Below are positions 7,637 to 14,505 of a DNA stretch of 15,419 nt, in pieces. The stretch covers positions 1 to 15,419 of the forward strand of contig JAWXTP010000065.1 of NCBI GenBank assembly GCA_044433415.1, written 5' to 3'. Each line of letters begins with the position of its first letter. Position 1 is the first letter of the stretch. Source of the DNA: JAWXTP01 sp044433415 (GTDB lineage: Bacteria; Bacteroidota; Bacteroidia; Bacteroidales; Rikenellaceae). A model generated the notes under the pieces. The model did not search any database, was not told where the DNA came from, and saw only the letters and a list, made by a program, of their open reading frames with translations. A program made the position numbers and the translations under genes.

Positions 7637-7649
7637 TAGTCGCTTGTCG
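7637..7649. repeat. Second copy of the TAGTCGCTTGTCG core
   Basis: The 13-mer TAGTCGCTTGTCG here is identical to the start of the right arm of the inverted repeat at 6365-6377. It lies in the 124-bp gap between the two lipoprotein genes without a matching inverted arm. It is probably a partial copy of the same dispersed element. Confidence 0.75.
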
Positions 7650-7651
7650 TA

Positions 7652-7679
7652 ATTAATCATTAATCATTTATCATTAATC
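7652..7679. repeat. Four tandem copies of a 7-bp unit (ATTAATC)
   Basis: Units at 7652, 7659, 7666 and 7673 read ATTAATC, with the third changed to ATTTATC. The array starts just after the TAGTCGCTTGTCG core and ends inside the stop codon of lipoprotein copy B, so this is the second heptamer array touching the 3' end of a paralogue. Confidence 0.8.
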
Positions 7680-8832
7680 ATTGTTTAAACTTTCCTATTA
7701 ATATAGTAGCATTACTTTCTTCATCCATGTTGTCATACAGGTTGTCAAGTTTTTCTAGTAATTTGCTATCCATATTTTTACGTTGTTCCTCAGTAGCATT
7801 TTCTGTGATTTCCATTAGTTTTTCAGCTTCGTAGCCAATAATGAAATAGTCTCCTGAGGTTATTAGGTATGGAATTTCTGAAGAAAATACAAAGTCATTG
7901 ATTAAATTAAAGTAACTACCCGAAAGGTTTTCTTTGTTTATAATTATGTGTTTACTTGAGCCTTTACCTCCTTTAAACATGTCGCCTTCTGATATTCTAG
8001 CAATAAAATGCCTAGGTAACTCATAATATCGTGTAGTAAATCTTGTGTCCTTTACAGACTCACATACACTATATCCTTCTACATTCACTGTAAATTTAGG
8101 AGTGATAATGTGATTTTCTTTATCATAACGATAAAGGGTGTCTTGCATGTTGTAGAACTGAGTTGTAGATATATCAAAAGAGTTATCCCTTACTCTTGTA
8201 AATGCTGTTTTATTTTTCTTAGGGTCTTGCTTGATAACAGCTCGGTCTGTTATGAAGTTGCCCTCAAAGTCCTGTTGCCATACTACCGAGTTCTGAGGAA
8301 TAGTAAATATTGATACAATGTCTTTTTCTTCATCTATCAAGATATTAGAATAGGGTACAGCCCTTTTATCTGCTAGAGGTATACGTCTTATAAATTCGCC
8401 TTGTAAGTCATACTCATTTATCCATCTAGCACCAAAGCCATCTATAATATAAATAGCATTTCTCTTTTCGTAAATCTGGAAACTACTAACATATTGTTTG
8501 TATTCCCCAGGACCATTACCAAGACCTCCTACGTTAGTGATAAGTTTACCAGTTTTTCTATCAAATAACTTAATCTGCTTACCGTCAGTTCCAAGGATAT
8601 AGTTGTCAGAAATGTTGTAAAATTGAGAAGCATGTACGTATGCTTCAATTTTTGAGTCTAGCTGAATAATCTCTACATCCTCAATAAGGTCAGAGAGCTT
8701 AATTTCTACAGTGTCTTTCACATCACTCGTATTTACACTTACAAGACCATTTTCTAGAGTCGCTATAGGGACGATAGTCTCTTGGCACGATGCTAGTGCT
8801 AAGAATAAAATAAAACTTGTTAATCTTTTCAT
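7678..8832 (-). CDS. 6-bladed beta-propeller lipoprotein, copy B
   Basis: This 384-residue protein is the upstream tandem paralogue of copy A. It has the same lipoprotein signal (LALASC, Cys16), the same GNGPGEY motif (105-111) and the same propeller strands. The alignment to copy A has no gaps until the last residues (GKFKQ against GKFR). Most differences are conservative, which suggests both copies are still under protein-level selection. The segment around 319-338 (GDYFIIGYEAEK region) is the exception. This copy has the better promoter and is divergent from the PHP gene. The 124-bp gap to copy A, with a separate promoter-like site, suggests separate transcripts or read-through. The function is unknown; envelope binding or sensing is inference. 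Confidence 0.85.
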   Translation of the reverse strand: MKRLTSFILFLALASCQETIVPIATLENGLVSVNTSDVKDTVEIKLSDLIEDVEIIQLDSKIEAYVHASQFYNISDNYILGTDGKQIKLFDRKTGKLITNVGGLGNGPGEYKQYVSSFQIYEKRNAIYIIDGFGARWINEYDLQGEFIRRIPLADKRAVPYSNILIDEEKDIVSIFTIPQNSVVWQQDFEGNFITDRAVIKQDPKKNKTAFTRVRDNSFDISTTQFYNMQDTLYRYDKENHIITPKFTVNVEGYSVCESVKDTRFTTRYYELPRHFIARISEGDMFKGGKGSSKHIIINKENLSGSYFNLINDFVFSSEIPYLITSGDYFIIGYEAEKLMEITENATEEQRKNMDSKLLEKLDNLYDNMDEESNATILIGKFKQ

Positions 8833-8860
8833 TATTTTAATAGTTTAAGTTGTTGAACTA

Positions 8861-8891
8861 CAAAAGTAAGGTTTTTTAATTAAAAAGCAAA
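8861..8891 (-). promoter_or_regulatory. Bacteroidetes-type promoter of lipoprotein copy B
   Basis: On the minus strand, TTTG (8888-8891) and TACTTTTG (8861-8868) are separated by 19 bp, within the consensus range. The -7 box ends 28 bp before the ATG at 8832. Confidence 0.7.
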
Positions 8892-8983
8892 TCATTTAGT
8901 CTGTTTTTTTGAATGTAAGACTAAAGGAGACGCCTAAAGTGTGAAAAATTCAGTTTTTAGTACTTCCCTTAGTAAATAATTGT

Positions 8984-8991
8984 TACTTTTG
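8984..8991 (+). promoter_or_regulatory. Candidate -7 box for the PHP-domain gene
   Basis: TACTTTTG matches the Bacteroidetes -7 consensus TAnnTTTG and lies 34 bp before the ATG at 9026. No good TTTG is found 19-21 bp upstream; only TTAG at 8957-8960 is near, so the promoter is partial. Confidence 0.5.
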
Positions 8992-9025
8992 TGTATTGTT
9001 ATCTTAAAACTCAAATCCTTAAATC

Positions 9026-9910
9026 ATGAAAGTTAATTTACATACTCATTCGATATATTCGGATGGCGAAGAAACTCCCGAGAAAGTCGTAGAGCTAGCT
9101 GCACAAGCAGGTGTAGACTTGCTAGTCCTTACTGATCATAACACCTTTAGAGGTTATCCTCGATTTAAGGCTGCATGTGATGCTCATGGGATAAATTTTA
9201 TCCGTGGTGTAGAGATAGATTGCGTACAACCTGAGATAGATTTTCAAATGGAACTACTAGCATATTTCCCTAATGGAGGGCATAGATGCCTTGCTAAGGT
9301 GTTGCAACATAAGCAGAAAGCTAGAGCTCAAAGGGTAGAGCGCGCTATTGTAGGAGCTAGAGAACATTTCGGAATCCCTGACCTTAAAATCGCTGACCTT
9401 GAAGAAATGGCTAAGGTTGAGAAAGGGTTTATAGGTATGTTGTCTAATAAATTAATGTATAAATATTTACAGAAACGCTTAGGAGGTACACTAGCTAGTC
9501 ATGGTGAGGTACAACGTGAGGCGTACTGGAAAAACTTGTGGAGACGTGAAGAGCTTGATAATGAATACACTCTCTATGAACTTATACCGCTTATACGTAA
9601 AAATGGAGGCTTTCCAGTGATTCCTCATTTTGGGTTTCATTTTGGTGCTAAGCCTGAGCTTATGCGTGCGAAGTCAGATGAATATTTAGAACACCTTAAA
9701 TATATGAAGTCTCTAGGATTGTGGGGTTTGGAGCTGCACCCTTATCGTTATTACCCTCAACAGGGAGAGATAAATGAGATAGTAAAATCGTGGGCTCACA
9801 AGGTAGGTCTACATCTAACAACAGGAAGTGATTTTCATGGAGGAGTAGTTTCTACACACCGTATATTTGAGTGGTTTGGAGTGGATTTTCAAGGATTTAG
9901 TAATGACTAA
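9026..9910 (+). CDS. PHP-domain metal-dependent phosphoesterase
   Basis: This 294-residue cytoplasmic protein has the PHP metal-binding set in order: HTH (His6, His8), SDG (Asp13), TDH (His38), GVEID (Glu63), IPHFG (His201), LHPYR (His238) and SDFHG (Asp269, His271). Together these can hold three metal ions. The layout resembles the YciV/TrpH group (RNase AM, 3',5'-nucleoside bisphosphate phosphatase), whose members hydrolyse phosphoesters of nucleotides or short RNA ends. Length is right for that group, but the central insertion (about 95-195, rich in Arg and Lys) looks divergent, so the substrate is not certain. It stands alone, divergent from lipoprotein copy B and followed by a long non-coding gap. 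Histidinol-phosphate phosphatase is a less likely alternative. Confidence 0.85.
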   Translation: MKVNLHTHSIYSDGEETPEKVVELAAQAGVDLLVLTDHNTFRGYPRFKAACDAHGINFIRGVEIDCVQPEIDFQMELLAYFPNGGHRCLAKVLQHKQKARAQRVERAIVGAREHFGIPDLKIADLEEMAKVEKGFIGMLSNKLMYKYLQKRLGGTLASHGEVQREAYWKNLWRREELDNEYTLYELIPLIRKNGGFPVIPHFGFHFGAKPELMRAKSDEYLEHLKYMKSLGLWGLELHPYRYYPQQGEINEIVKSWAHKVGLHLTTGSDFHGGVVSTHRIFEWFGVDFQGFSND

Positions 9911-10647
9911 TAATTTATAACTATCAAAATTAGCTTATAAGAACTTCTAAAAATACTCTCATTAAAAAATGTCAAAAATTTAACATAATTAGTTGTTTTT
10001 AAATTATCTTAACAAAAGCTGCTTAAAAGTTGATAATTGACGTTTTTTACATCTCGTCTTTGACACATTAAAGCATATGTAAAAGGCTTATAATTCACTG
10101 TTACAGTAAGTTATAAGCCTTGTGATTTTCGTATTTTGTAGTATATTTTTTCTATTTCATATTTTTTTTATTTTTATGCAAGTATCAAAATTCCGATTAA
10201 TTTTTTACAATCTAATGTTTTTATTTATAGGTAGATAGATGTCTGGGTGGATGAATGCAATAAAATATATTTGGAGTTTATAAAAATTAAACTTATATTG
10301 CGAAAGAGTTTTAATTATTAATTAAGTTTATTGGCAGAAAAATTCAAATTATTAAAAATAATGGGATCGGAGATCTAGAGTTCCTTCTTCGAAATTAAAT
10401 GTTCCGTGAGACAGAATAAGAATTGCATAAAAGGGATTCGTTAAAATTAATCACGATAACATAAAGCAATTTTTAAATATTTAATTTTAACCTTTAAAAC
10501 CCTTATATTATTTTTTTGTTTTTTGTGTATGTACAATAGTAACCAATGAGTACTAATTTACAAAATTTCAAATGTAAAATATTCAATTACAAATCCGTAT
10601 TATAAGTATTGTTTAAATTGTAAATGTTATCATAATACTTAAAAAAA
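9911..10647. other. 737-bp AT-rich region without a convincing gene
   Basis: No reading frame of useful length or recognisable protein is seen on either strand. The region holds the hairpin at 10083-10121 and, near the right end, a TTTACA-N10-TGTAAA inverted repeat (10557-10578). There is a less AT-rich island at about 10365-10410. A standard TAnnTTTG promoter for the small gene at 10648 was not found. It may hold a long 5' leader or a small RNA, but nothing proves this. Confidence 0.6.
10083..10121 (+). terminator. Hairpin downstream of the PHP gene, possible terminator or small-RNA end
   Basis: An 11-bp perfect stem (AAGGCTTATAA at 10083-10093 with its complement at 10111-10121) continues inward into ACTG/CAGT, so nearly the whole 39 nt folds. 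Only a broken T-rich tract follows (GTGATTTTCGTATTTT), and the hairpin lies 172 bp past the PHP stop. It could end the PHP transcript or an unannotated small RNA from the 9911-10082 stretch. Confidence 0.55.
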
Positions 10648-10944
10648 ATGAGAAAACTTAGATTTTTTTTCACAACAGTTGTATTAAGTACTTCTGTAAT
10701 CGTTGGGTATCAAGCATACAAGAATGCTACAATGACAGAACAAGAACGTTTAACTTTAGCTAATATTGAAGCTTTGAGTGTTGATGAAGTTTATTCTTTT
10801 GAAATAGAATGTCCAATAGAGCAAGATTCTTTTTGTACAGGAGCTGTAATTGAAGGAGACCAGTCTTATGTTATAGCATATGTTGACCAAACTAATTATA
10901 TTGGAATAGTAGACGAAAATGGTAATCTTATAAACTCTAAATAG
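10648..10944 (+). CDS. NVEALS-family small exported protein
   Basis: This 98-residue protein starts with a basic, hydrophobic segment (MRKLRFFFTTVVLS..., about 4-22), a signal or anchor. It is followed by LTLANIEALS, where NIEALS (39-44) matches the NVEALS motif that names a Bacteroidetes family of small proteins. The mature part has two cysteines (55 and 63), which could form a disulfide outside the cytoplasm, and a C-terminal GIVDENGNLI segment. Family function is not established. A TolB-like lipoprotein gene follows 191 bp later on the same strand, an arrangement I recall for this family, so the two may work together at the envelope. No consensus promoter was found upstream. The tail after the motif is rather long. 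Confidence 0.75.
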   Translation: MRKLRFFFTTVVLSTSVIVGYQAYKNATMTEQERLTLANIEALSVDEVYSFEIECPIEQDSFCTGAVIEGDQSYVIAYVDQTNYIGIVDENGNLINSK

Positions 10945-11014
10945 GATAATTTCAGATATAAGGGAAGTTCTAATTATGGTTTTTCTCGACTTTGCCTTTT
11001 AAAATTTTATTTTT

Positions 11015-11065
11015 GAATTTTTACAAATACGTCGTGGGAACCACTGTGCCTGTATTTATAAATTC
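11015..11065 (+). promoter_or_regulatory. Imperfect hairpin in the leader of the TolB-like lipoprotein gene
   Basis: Arms 11015-11030 and 11052-11065 pair imperfectly (GAATTT with AAATTC and AAATAC with GTATTT), enclosing a small GTGG-GAA-CCAC hairpin. It lies between the NVEALS gene and the lipoprotein gene. No T-run follows, so it is more likely an RNA-processing or stability element than a terminator. Confidence 0.4.
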
Positions 11066-11135
11066 TGAATCTAAAATCGAATAAAACAATTATTAGAACT
11101 CTCCATATTTATAATCACACCAAAAAGAAATAATT

Positions 11136-12173
11136 ATGAAGATTTTGTTATTCTACTTTCTTTTGTTTTTTGTAAGTTGTACAGGAAGCAATAGTAAACA
11201 AACTAAAGCAGTTGAGTATAAAGAATATAATATTACTAGTAGAGAGTTCCCAAATGAAATATTAATAAGAATACCAAGAATTAATATTTTGGATGACAAG
11301 TTGTTGGTTTCGTCATACAATCCTGCTCCTGTATTGCGTTTATATGATATAGGAAAAGATTCATTAGAGCTAATTACTACTTATGGAAGTATAGGAAAAG
11401 CTAGTAATGAATTTTTAATACCTATAGTTTCTGATGTTGTAAAAGATACTGTAATTATATATGACCTTAATGCAAGAAAGGTTAAGAATATTGTCTACGA
11501 TTCAAAGGATAATGAGATTAGAGAAGTTTCTTCTGCAAATGTCTTACAGAAAAAAACTACAGAAGGATATATGTTTTCAGATTTAAAGCTTTCAAAATTA
11601 ACTAACGGAGCTTATGTTGGTGTTCCGCTTCATTCTAGTAGTGAAATTTTTTCGTATTATGATAAAGATATGAATTTTTCTAATTATTTTGGTGAGTTAG
11701 ATTTTCTGCCTGGAATAACAGGAATGACAGCTATGCAACAGTTACAGGGCTTTTTTAATATAAAAGGTGATAATATAGTATTTGGAATGATTAGAATGCC
11801 TTATCTTATGATGTATACTGTTAAAAAAGACACTATTGTTAAGAGCTGGGAAGCTGACATTTGTCCAATAAACGTAACTGTTGATAATAATATTATACGA
11901 TATAAGACTGAGAATCGAGGCAAAATTCAAGCCATGACACTAGGTGATAAATATATCTATTTAGGTTTTAATGATGCACCAGTTGTGAAAATTGCATCAA
12001 AGTTATTTAACTTTATTTATGTTTACAATTACGAGGGAGAAAGGGTAGCCGAATTGAATTTAGATAGAGAATTGCTTGGATCAATATGTGTAAATGCCGA
12101 TGAAACAAAGTTATATGGTATAGATGGAGAATCAGGAAGTATTGTAGAATTTGATTTAAGTGAAGTTCAATAA
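11136..12173 (+). CDS. TolB-like 6-bladed propeller lipoprotein (BF3164-like)
   Basis: This 345-residue protein has a lipoprotein signal (MKILLFYFLLFFVSC, Cys15) and should be membrane anchored. The body is a beta-propeller of the BF3164/TolB-like family, with strands such as VLRLYDIGKDSLELITTYGS, then ASNEFLIP, DTVIIYDLNARKV and the closing KLYGIDGESGSIVEFDL. It is not closely related in sequence to the paralogues at 6402-8832, though the fold is probably similar. The position after an NVEALS gene suggests a functional pair, perhaps sensing or binding at the cell surface; this is inference. A very strong terminator starts 20 bp after the stop. Confidence 0.8.
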   Translation: MKILLFYFLLFFVSCTGSNSKQTKAVEYKEYNITSREFPNEILIRIPRINILDDKLLVSSYNPAPVLRLYDIGKDSLELITTYGSIGKASNEFLIPIVSDVVKDTVIIYDLNARKVKNIVYDSKDNEIREVSSANVLQKKTTEGYMFSDLKLSKLTNGAYVGVPLHSSSEIFSYYDKDMNFSNYFGELDFLPGITGMTAMQQLQGFFNIKGDNIVFGMIRMPYLMMYTVKKDTIVKSWEADICPINVTVDNNIIRYKTENRGKIQAMTLGDKYIYLGFNDAPVVKIASKLFNFIYVYNYEGERVAELNLDRELLGSICVNADETKLYGIDGESGSIVEFDLSEVQ

Positions 12174-12193
12174 ACTGGTTTTAATTGATTATA

Positions 12194-12248
12194 AAAAACA
12201 GACAGCTAGAAAATGAAAACTCATTTTCTAGCTGTCTGTTTTTGTTTT
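12194..12248. terminator. Bidirectional terminator with a perfect 23-bp stem
   Basis: Arms 12194-12216 and 12221-12243 are exact complements around an AAAC loop, with A-rich left and T-rich right ends. The TolB-like gene and the flavin reductase gene converge here, so the structure can end both transcripts. Confidence 0.92.
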
Positions 12249-12266
12249 GTATGAAAATAAGACTAA

Positions 12267-12905
12267 TTACGCTTTTTTGAAATGACTCTTATCTTGTTTA
12301 CATAAAGGACATACAAAATCATCAGTAAGCTCACCTTCGTGAACGTAGCCACAGATATCACAGATGTATTTTTCTGAGCTAGCTTCTTCAGCAGCTGCTT
12401 CTACTGTTTCCTCAACATAAGTAGGAGCGTTTTTAGGAGCTTTACCTTTTACTACTTTGTGGTAGTAGCTATAAGTCATAGGTGTTCCTTCGCCCTTGAT
12501 AGTGTCTACAAGTCTAGCCATCACTACCATGTGAGTTTCGTTATCTACCATTTGTAATACTTCAAGGATAAGTCTGCCTGCAAATAAACCGTTTACTACA
12601 GGTACACCATTTGACATCTCGTAACCAAAATCTTTGTATTTGTCATTATCTTTGCTACTTACAAACCCAAAAGCACCTATAACACTACTGTCAGACTCTT
12701 CAGAAAGAATAGAAAGAGAGAACTTTCCTGTACGTTTAATAGCGTCAAGAGTATAGTTGTTCTTATTGATTGATACTGCTAAAATAGGGTTTTCACTTGT
12801 CACTTGAAAGCAAGTGTTGATAGTACATCCTACAGGTCTTTCGCCATCCATAGCTCCAACTATGTAAAGGCCGTAAGTAAGGTTAAATAAAACTGTTTTG
12901 TCCAT
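12267..12905 (-). CDS. Flavin reductase-rubredoxin fusion (high-molecular-weight rubredoxin type)
   Basis: This 212-residue cytoplasmic protein joins an FMN-binding split-barrel flavin reductase domain (about 1-155, with GCTINTCFQVTSENP at 26-40 as the usual flavin-binding region) to a rubredoxin domain. The rubredoxin (179-212) has CDICG (Cys182, Cys185) and CPLC (Cys199, Cys202) to bind one iron. A Glu/Ala-rich linker (164-177) connects them. Proteins of this type pass electrons from NAD(P)H via FMN to the rubredoxin iron, and then to partners such as flavodiiron proteins or rubrerythrin that remove oxygen or peroxide in anaerobes. The rubredoxin part is short (only 13 residues between the CxxC pairs), like that of rubrerythrins. 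No partner gene is nearby. Confidence 0.92.
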   Translation of the reverse strand: MDKTVLFNLTYGLYIVGAMDGERPVGCTINTCFQVTSENPILAVSINKNNYTLDAIKRTGKFSLSILSEESDSSVIGAFGFVSSKDNDKYKDFGYEMSNGVPVVNGLFAGRLILEVLQMVDNETHMVVMARLVDTIKGEGTPMTYSYYHKVVKGKAPKNAPTYVEETVEAAAEEASSEKYICDICGYVHEGELTDDFVCPLCKQDKSHFKKA

Positions 12906-12964
12906 TGTTTTAAGGTTAAGGGATTAATATTTTGTATTAATGTGTTGTTTTCTTTTGTATAATA

Positions 12965-12972
12965 CAAAAATA
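12965..12972 (-). promoter_or_regulatory. Candidate -7 box for the flavin reductase-rubredoxin gene
   Basis: On the minus strand this reads TATTTTTG, matching TAnnTTTG, 59 bp before the ATG. The nearest upstream TTTG is only 13 bp away, shorter than usual, so only the -7 box is supported. Confidence 0.45.
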
Positions 12973-13041
12973 GATATATTATTTGCAAATTAAGCAGTTT
13001 TATGATATTTATTATTTATAAGGGTATTAATTTAATTTATA

Positions 13042-13073
13042 TTCGATAAAAACACCTTGTTTTTCGATAAAAA
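13042..13073. promoter_or_regulatory. Direct repeat, putative operator of the divergent efflux/rubredoxin promoters
   Basis: TTCGATAAAAA occurs at 13042-13052 and 13063-13073, with exactly 21 bp between starts, which is two helical turns. It lies about 20 bp upstream of the TolC -33 box. The middle also gives an imperfect inverted repeat (CGATAAAAACA against TGTTTTTCG). Such spacing suits a dimeric or tandem-binding regulator; none is encoded next to it. Confidence 0.5.
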
Positions 13074-13093
13074 GGGGAGATTAGTATAATATA

Positions 13094-13125
13094 ATTGCAT
13101 GTATATATATAAATAAATACTTTTG
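13094..13125 (+). promoter_or_regulatory. Bacteroidetes-type promoter of the TolC/adaptor operon
   Basis: ATTG (13094-13097) and TACTTTTG (13118-13125) are 20 bp apart, close to the consensus with a perfect -7 box. The -7 box ends 33 bp before the ATG at 13159. Confidence 0.7.
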
Positions 13126-13158
13126 ATTTCAAATTACAAAATATAAAATATTAAGTTT

Positions 13159-14502
13159 ATGTTGAAATCAAAATCATTTAGAGTACTATTTGTAGCTTCG
13201 TCGCTAGTACTCCTTACCTTGCAGAGTCACGCCCAAAATGATTACAATCAGATTGAGGGAGATTCTATAGCTATGAGTTTGGAGGAATGCTTAGAATTTG
13301 CTAAAATAAATAGCATTACTCTTAAGCAGGCTCAGTTGTCAATAGATAATAGTATAGCCGATGAGCTAACAGCAAGTGGGGTATTCTTACCTAGTGTTTC
13401 TGCTGCTATAGGTCAGAATTTTATTGCAACTCCTTTGGTGAGTGGCACAAAGGCTAGTTATTCGGGTTCTTACGGTGTCGATTTGTCTATGCCTATCTAT
13501 AGTGGGGGCGCTAACCGTGCTTCTTTAGAGCAAAGTAAGATTAATAGCGAAATGGCAGAGCTTTCATTAGCTGAACAAGAAAATTCTTTAGAAATTGCTG
13601 TAACAGAGGTGTTTGTTCAGATGCTTTACATGATGGAGCAGATAGAGGTTGCTAAAAACGGTTTAGTATTAAGTGAGAAAAGTTTAGAACGTGGTAAAGA
13701 TTACCTTGAAGTAGGTTATATAAATAAATCAGAACTAGCCTTGTTAGAAAGTGCTAAAGCATCTAACGAATATGATGTTGTTGTAGCACAAAGCACACTT
13801 AGCAACTTACAGGTTATGCTAAAACAACTGCTAGAAATCTCTCAAGATGTGTATATAGGCGCTGCAGCCCCAGAATTGTCTAATGCAGTTATATTAAGCC
13901 CTATTTATTCTGTAGGTGAGGTTTATAATTCAGCCTTAGAGTTTCGTCCTGAGATAGCTTATTCAAAATTGTCTATTTCTGCTGCTGAGTTAGATGTTAA
14001 GATAGCTAAAGCAGGTTATCTACCTACAGTGTCAGTTTCTGCTGGTGCAGGTATAAGCCACAATTCAAGTAGTGATTACACTTTCAGTGGTCAGATGCGT
14101 AATAACTTCACAACTTCTATAGGAGCTTCTGTTTCTGTGCCTATATTTAGTAACTACAGAAACAAAGTAGCTACTGTGAAAGCTCAAAACTCCGTTAATT
14201 CAGCTTCATTATCGCTTACTGATGCTGAAAAAGAGCTTTATCAAACTATAGAAACTCTACATAACAATGCTTCTAATGCTCAGATGCAATATGCTGCTTC
14301 AGATGTTAAGTTAAAAGCTGCACAGGTGAGTTTAGAGCTTCTAACAGAACAATACAATGAGGGTATGAAGAATATTATTGAACTTCTTACAGAACAAGAT
14401 AACTACCTAGATTCTTCACAAGAATACCTAACAAACAAATACCAATTTATACTTAACCGTGCTTTATTGGAGTACTATAAAACTGATTTAATAAAATTAT
14501 AA
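13159..14502 (+). CDS. TolC-family outer-membrane efflux protein
   Basis: This 447-residue protein has a Sec signal peptide (MLKSKSFRVLFVASSLVLLT..., cleavage near SHA-Q at about 25-26). Two outer-membrane efflux (OEP) repeats follow, at about 40-225 and 250-440. Hallmarks are SLEECLEFAKINSITLKQAQ (38-57), the PIYSGG motif (112-117) in the first repeat and its partner PIFSN (332-336) in the second, plus long heptad-like helices. Trimers form the outer-membrane channel of tripartite pumps or type I secretion. The length is typical. The adaptor gene starts 3 bp after the stop, so they form one operon, as in TolC-MacA-MacB clusters. The exported substrate cannot be told from sequence. Confidence 0.93.
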   Translation: MLKSKSFRVLFVASSLVLLTLQSHAQNDYNQIEGDSIAMSLEECLEFAKINSITLKQAQLSIDNSIADELTASGVFLPSVSAAIGQNFIATPLVSGTKASYSGSYGVDLSMPIYSGGANRASLEQSKINSEMAELSLAEQENSLEIAVTEVFVQMLYMMEQIEVAKNGLVLSEKSLERGKDYLEVGYINKSELALLESAKASNEYDVVVAQSTLSNLQVMLKQLLEISQDVYIGAAAPELSNAVILSPIYSVGEVYNSALEFRPEIAYSKLSISAAELDVKIAKAGYLPTVSVSAGAGISHNSSSDYTFSGQMRNNFTTSIGASVSVPIFSNYRNKVATVKAQNSVNSASLSLTDAEKELYQTIETLHNNASNAQMQYAASDVKLKAAQVSLELLTEQYNEGMKNIIELLTEQDNYLDSSQEYLTNKYQFILNRALLEYYKTDLIKL

Positions 14503-14505
14503 GAA

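Noticed and set aside
8110..8313. 67-codon plus-strand frame opposite lipoprotein copy B
   Set aside because: It is antisense to a well-supported gene, and its Ile/Cys/Tyr-rich product resembles nothing known.
10239..10283. 14-residue open frame (MSGWMNAIKYIWSL)
   Set aside because: Too short to support in AT-rich DNA without conservation or expression data.
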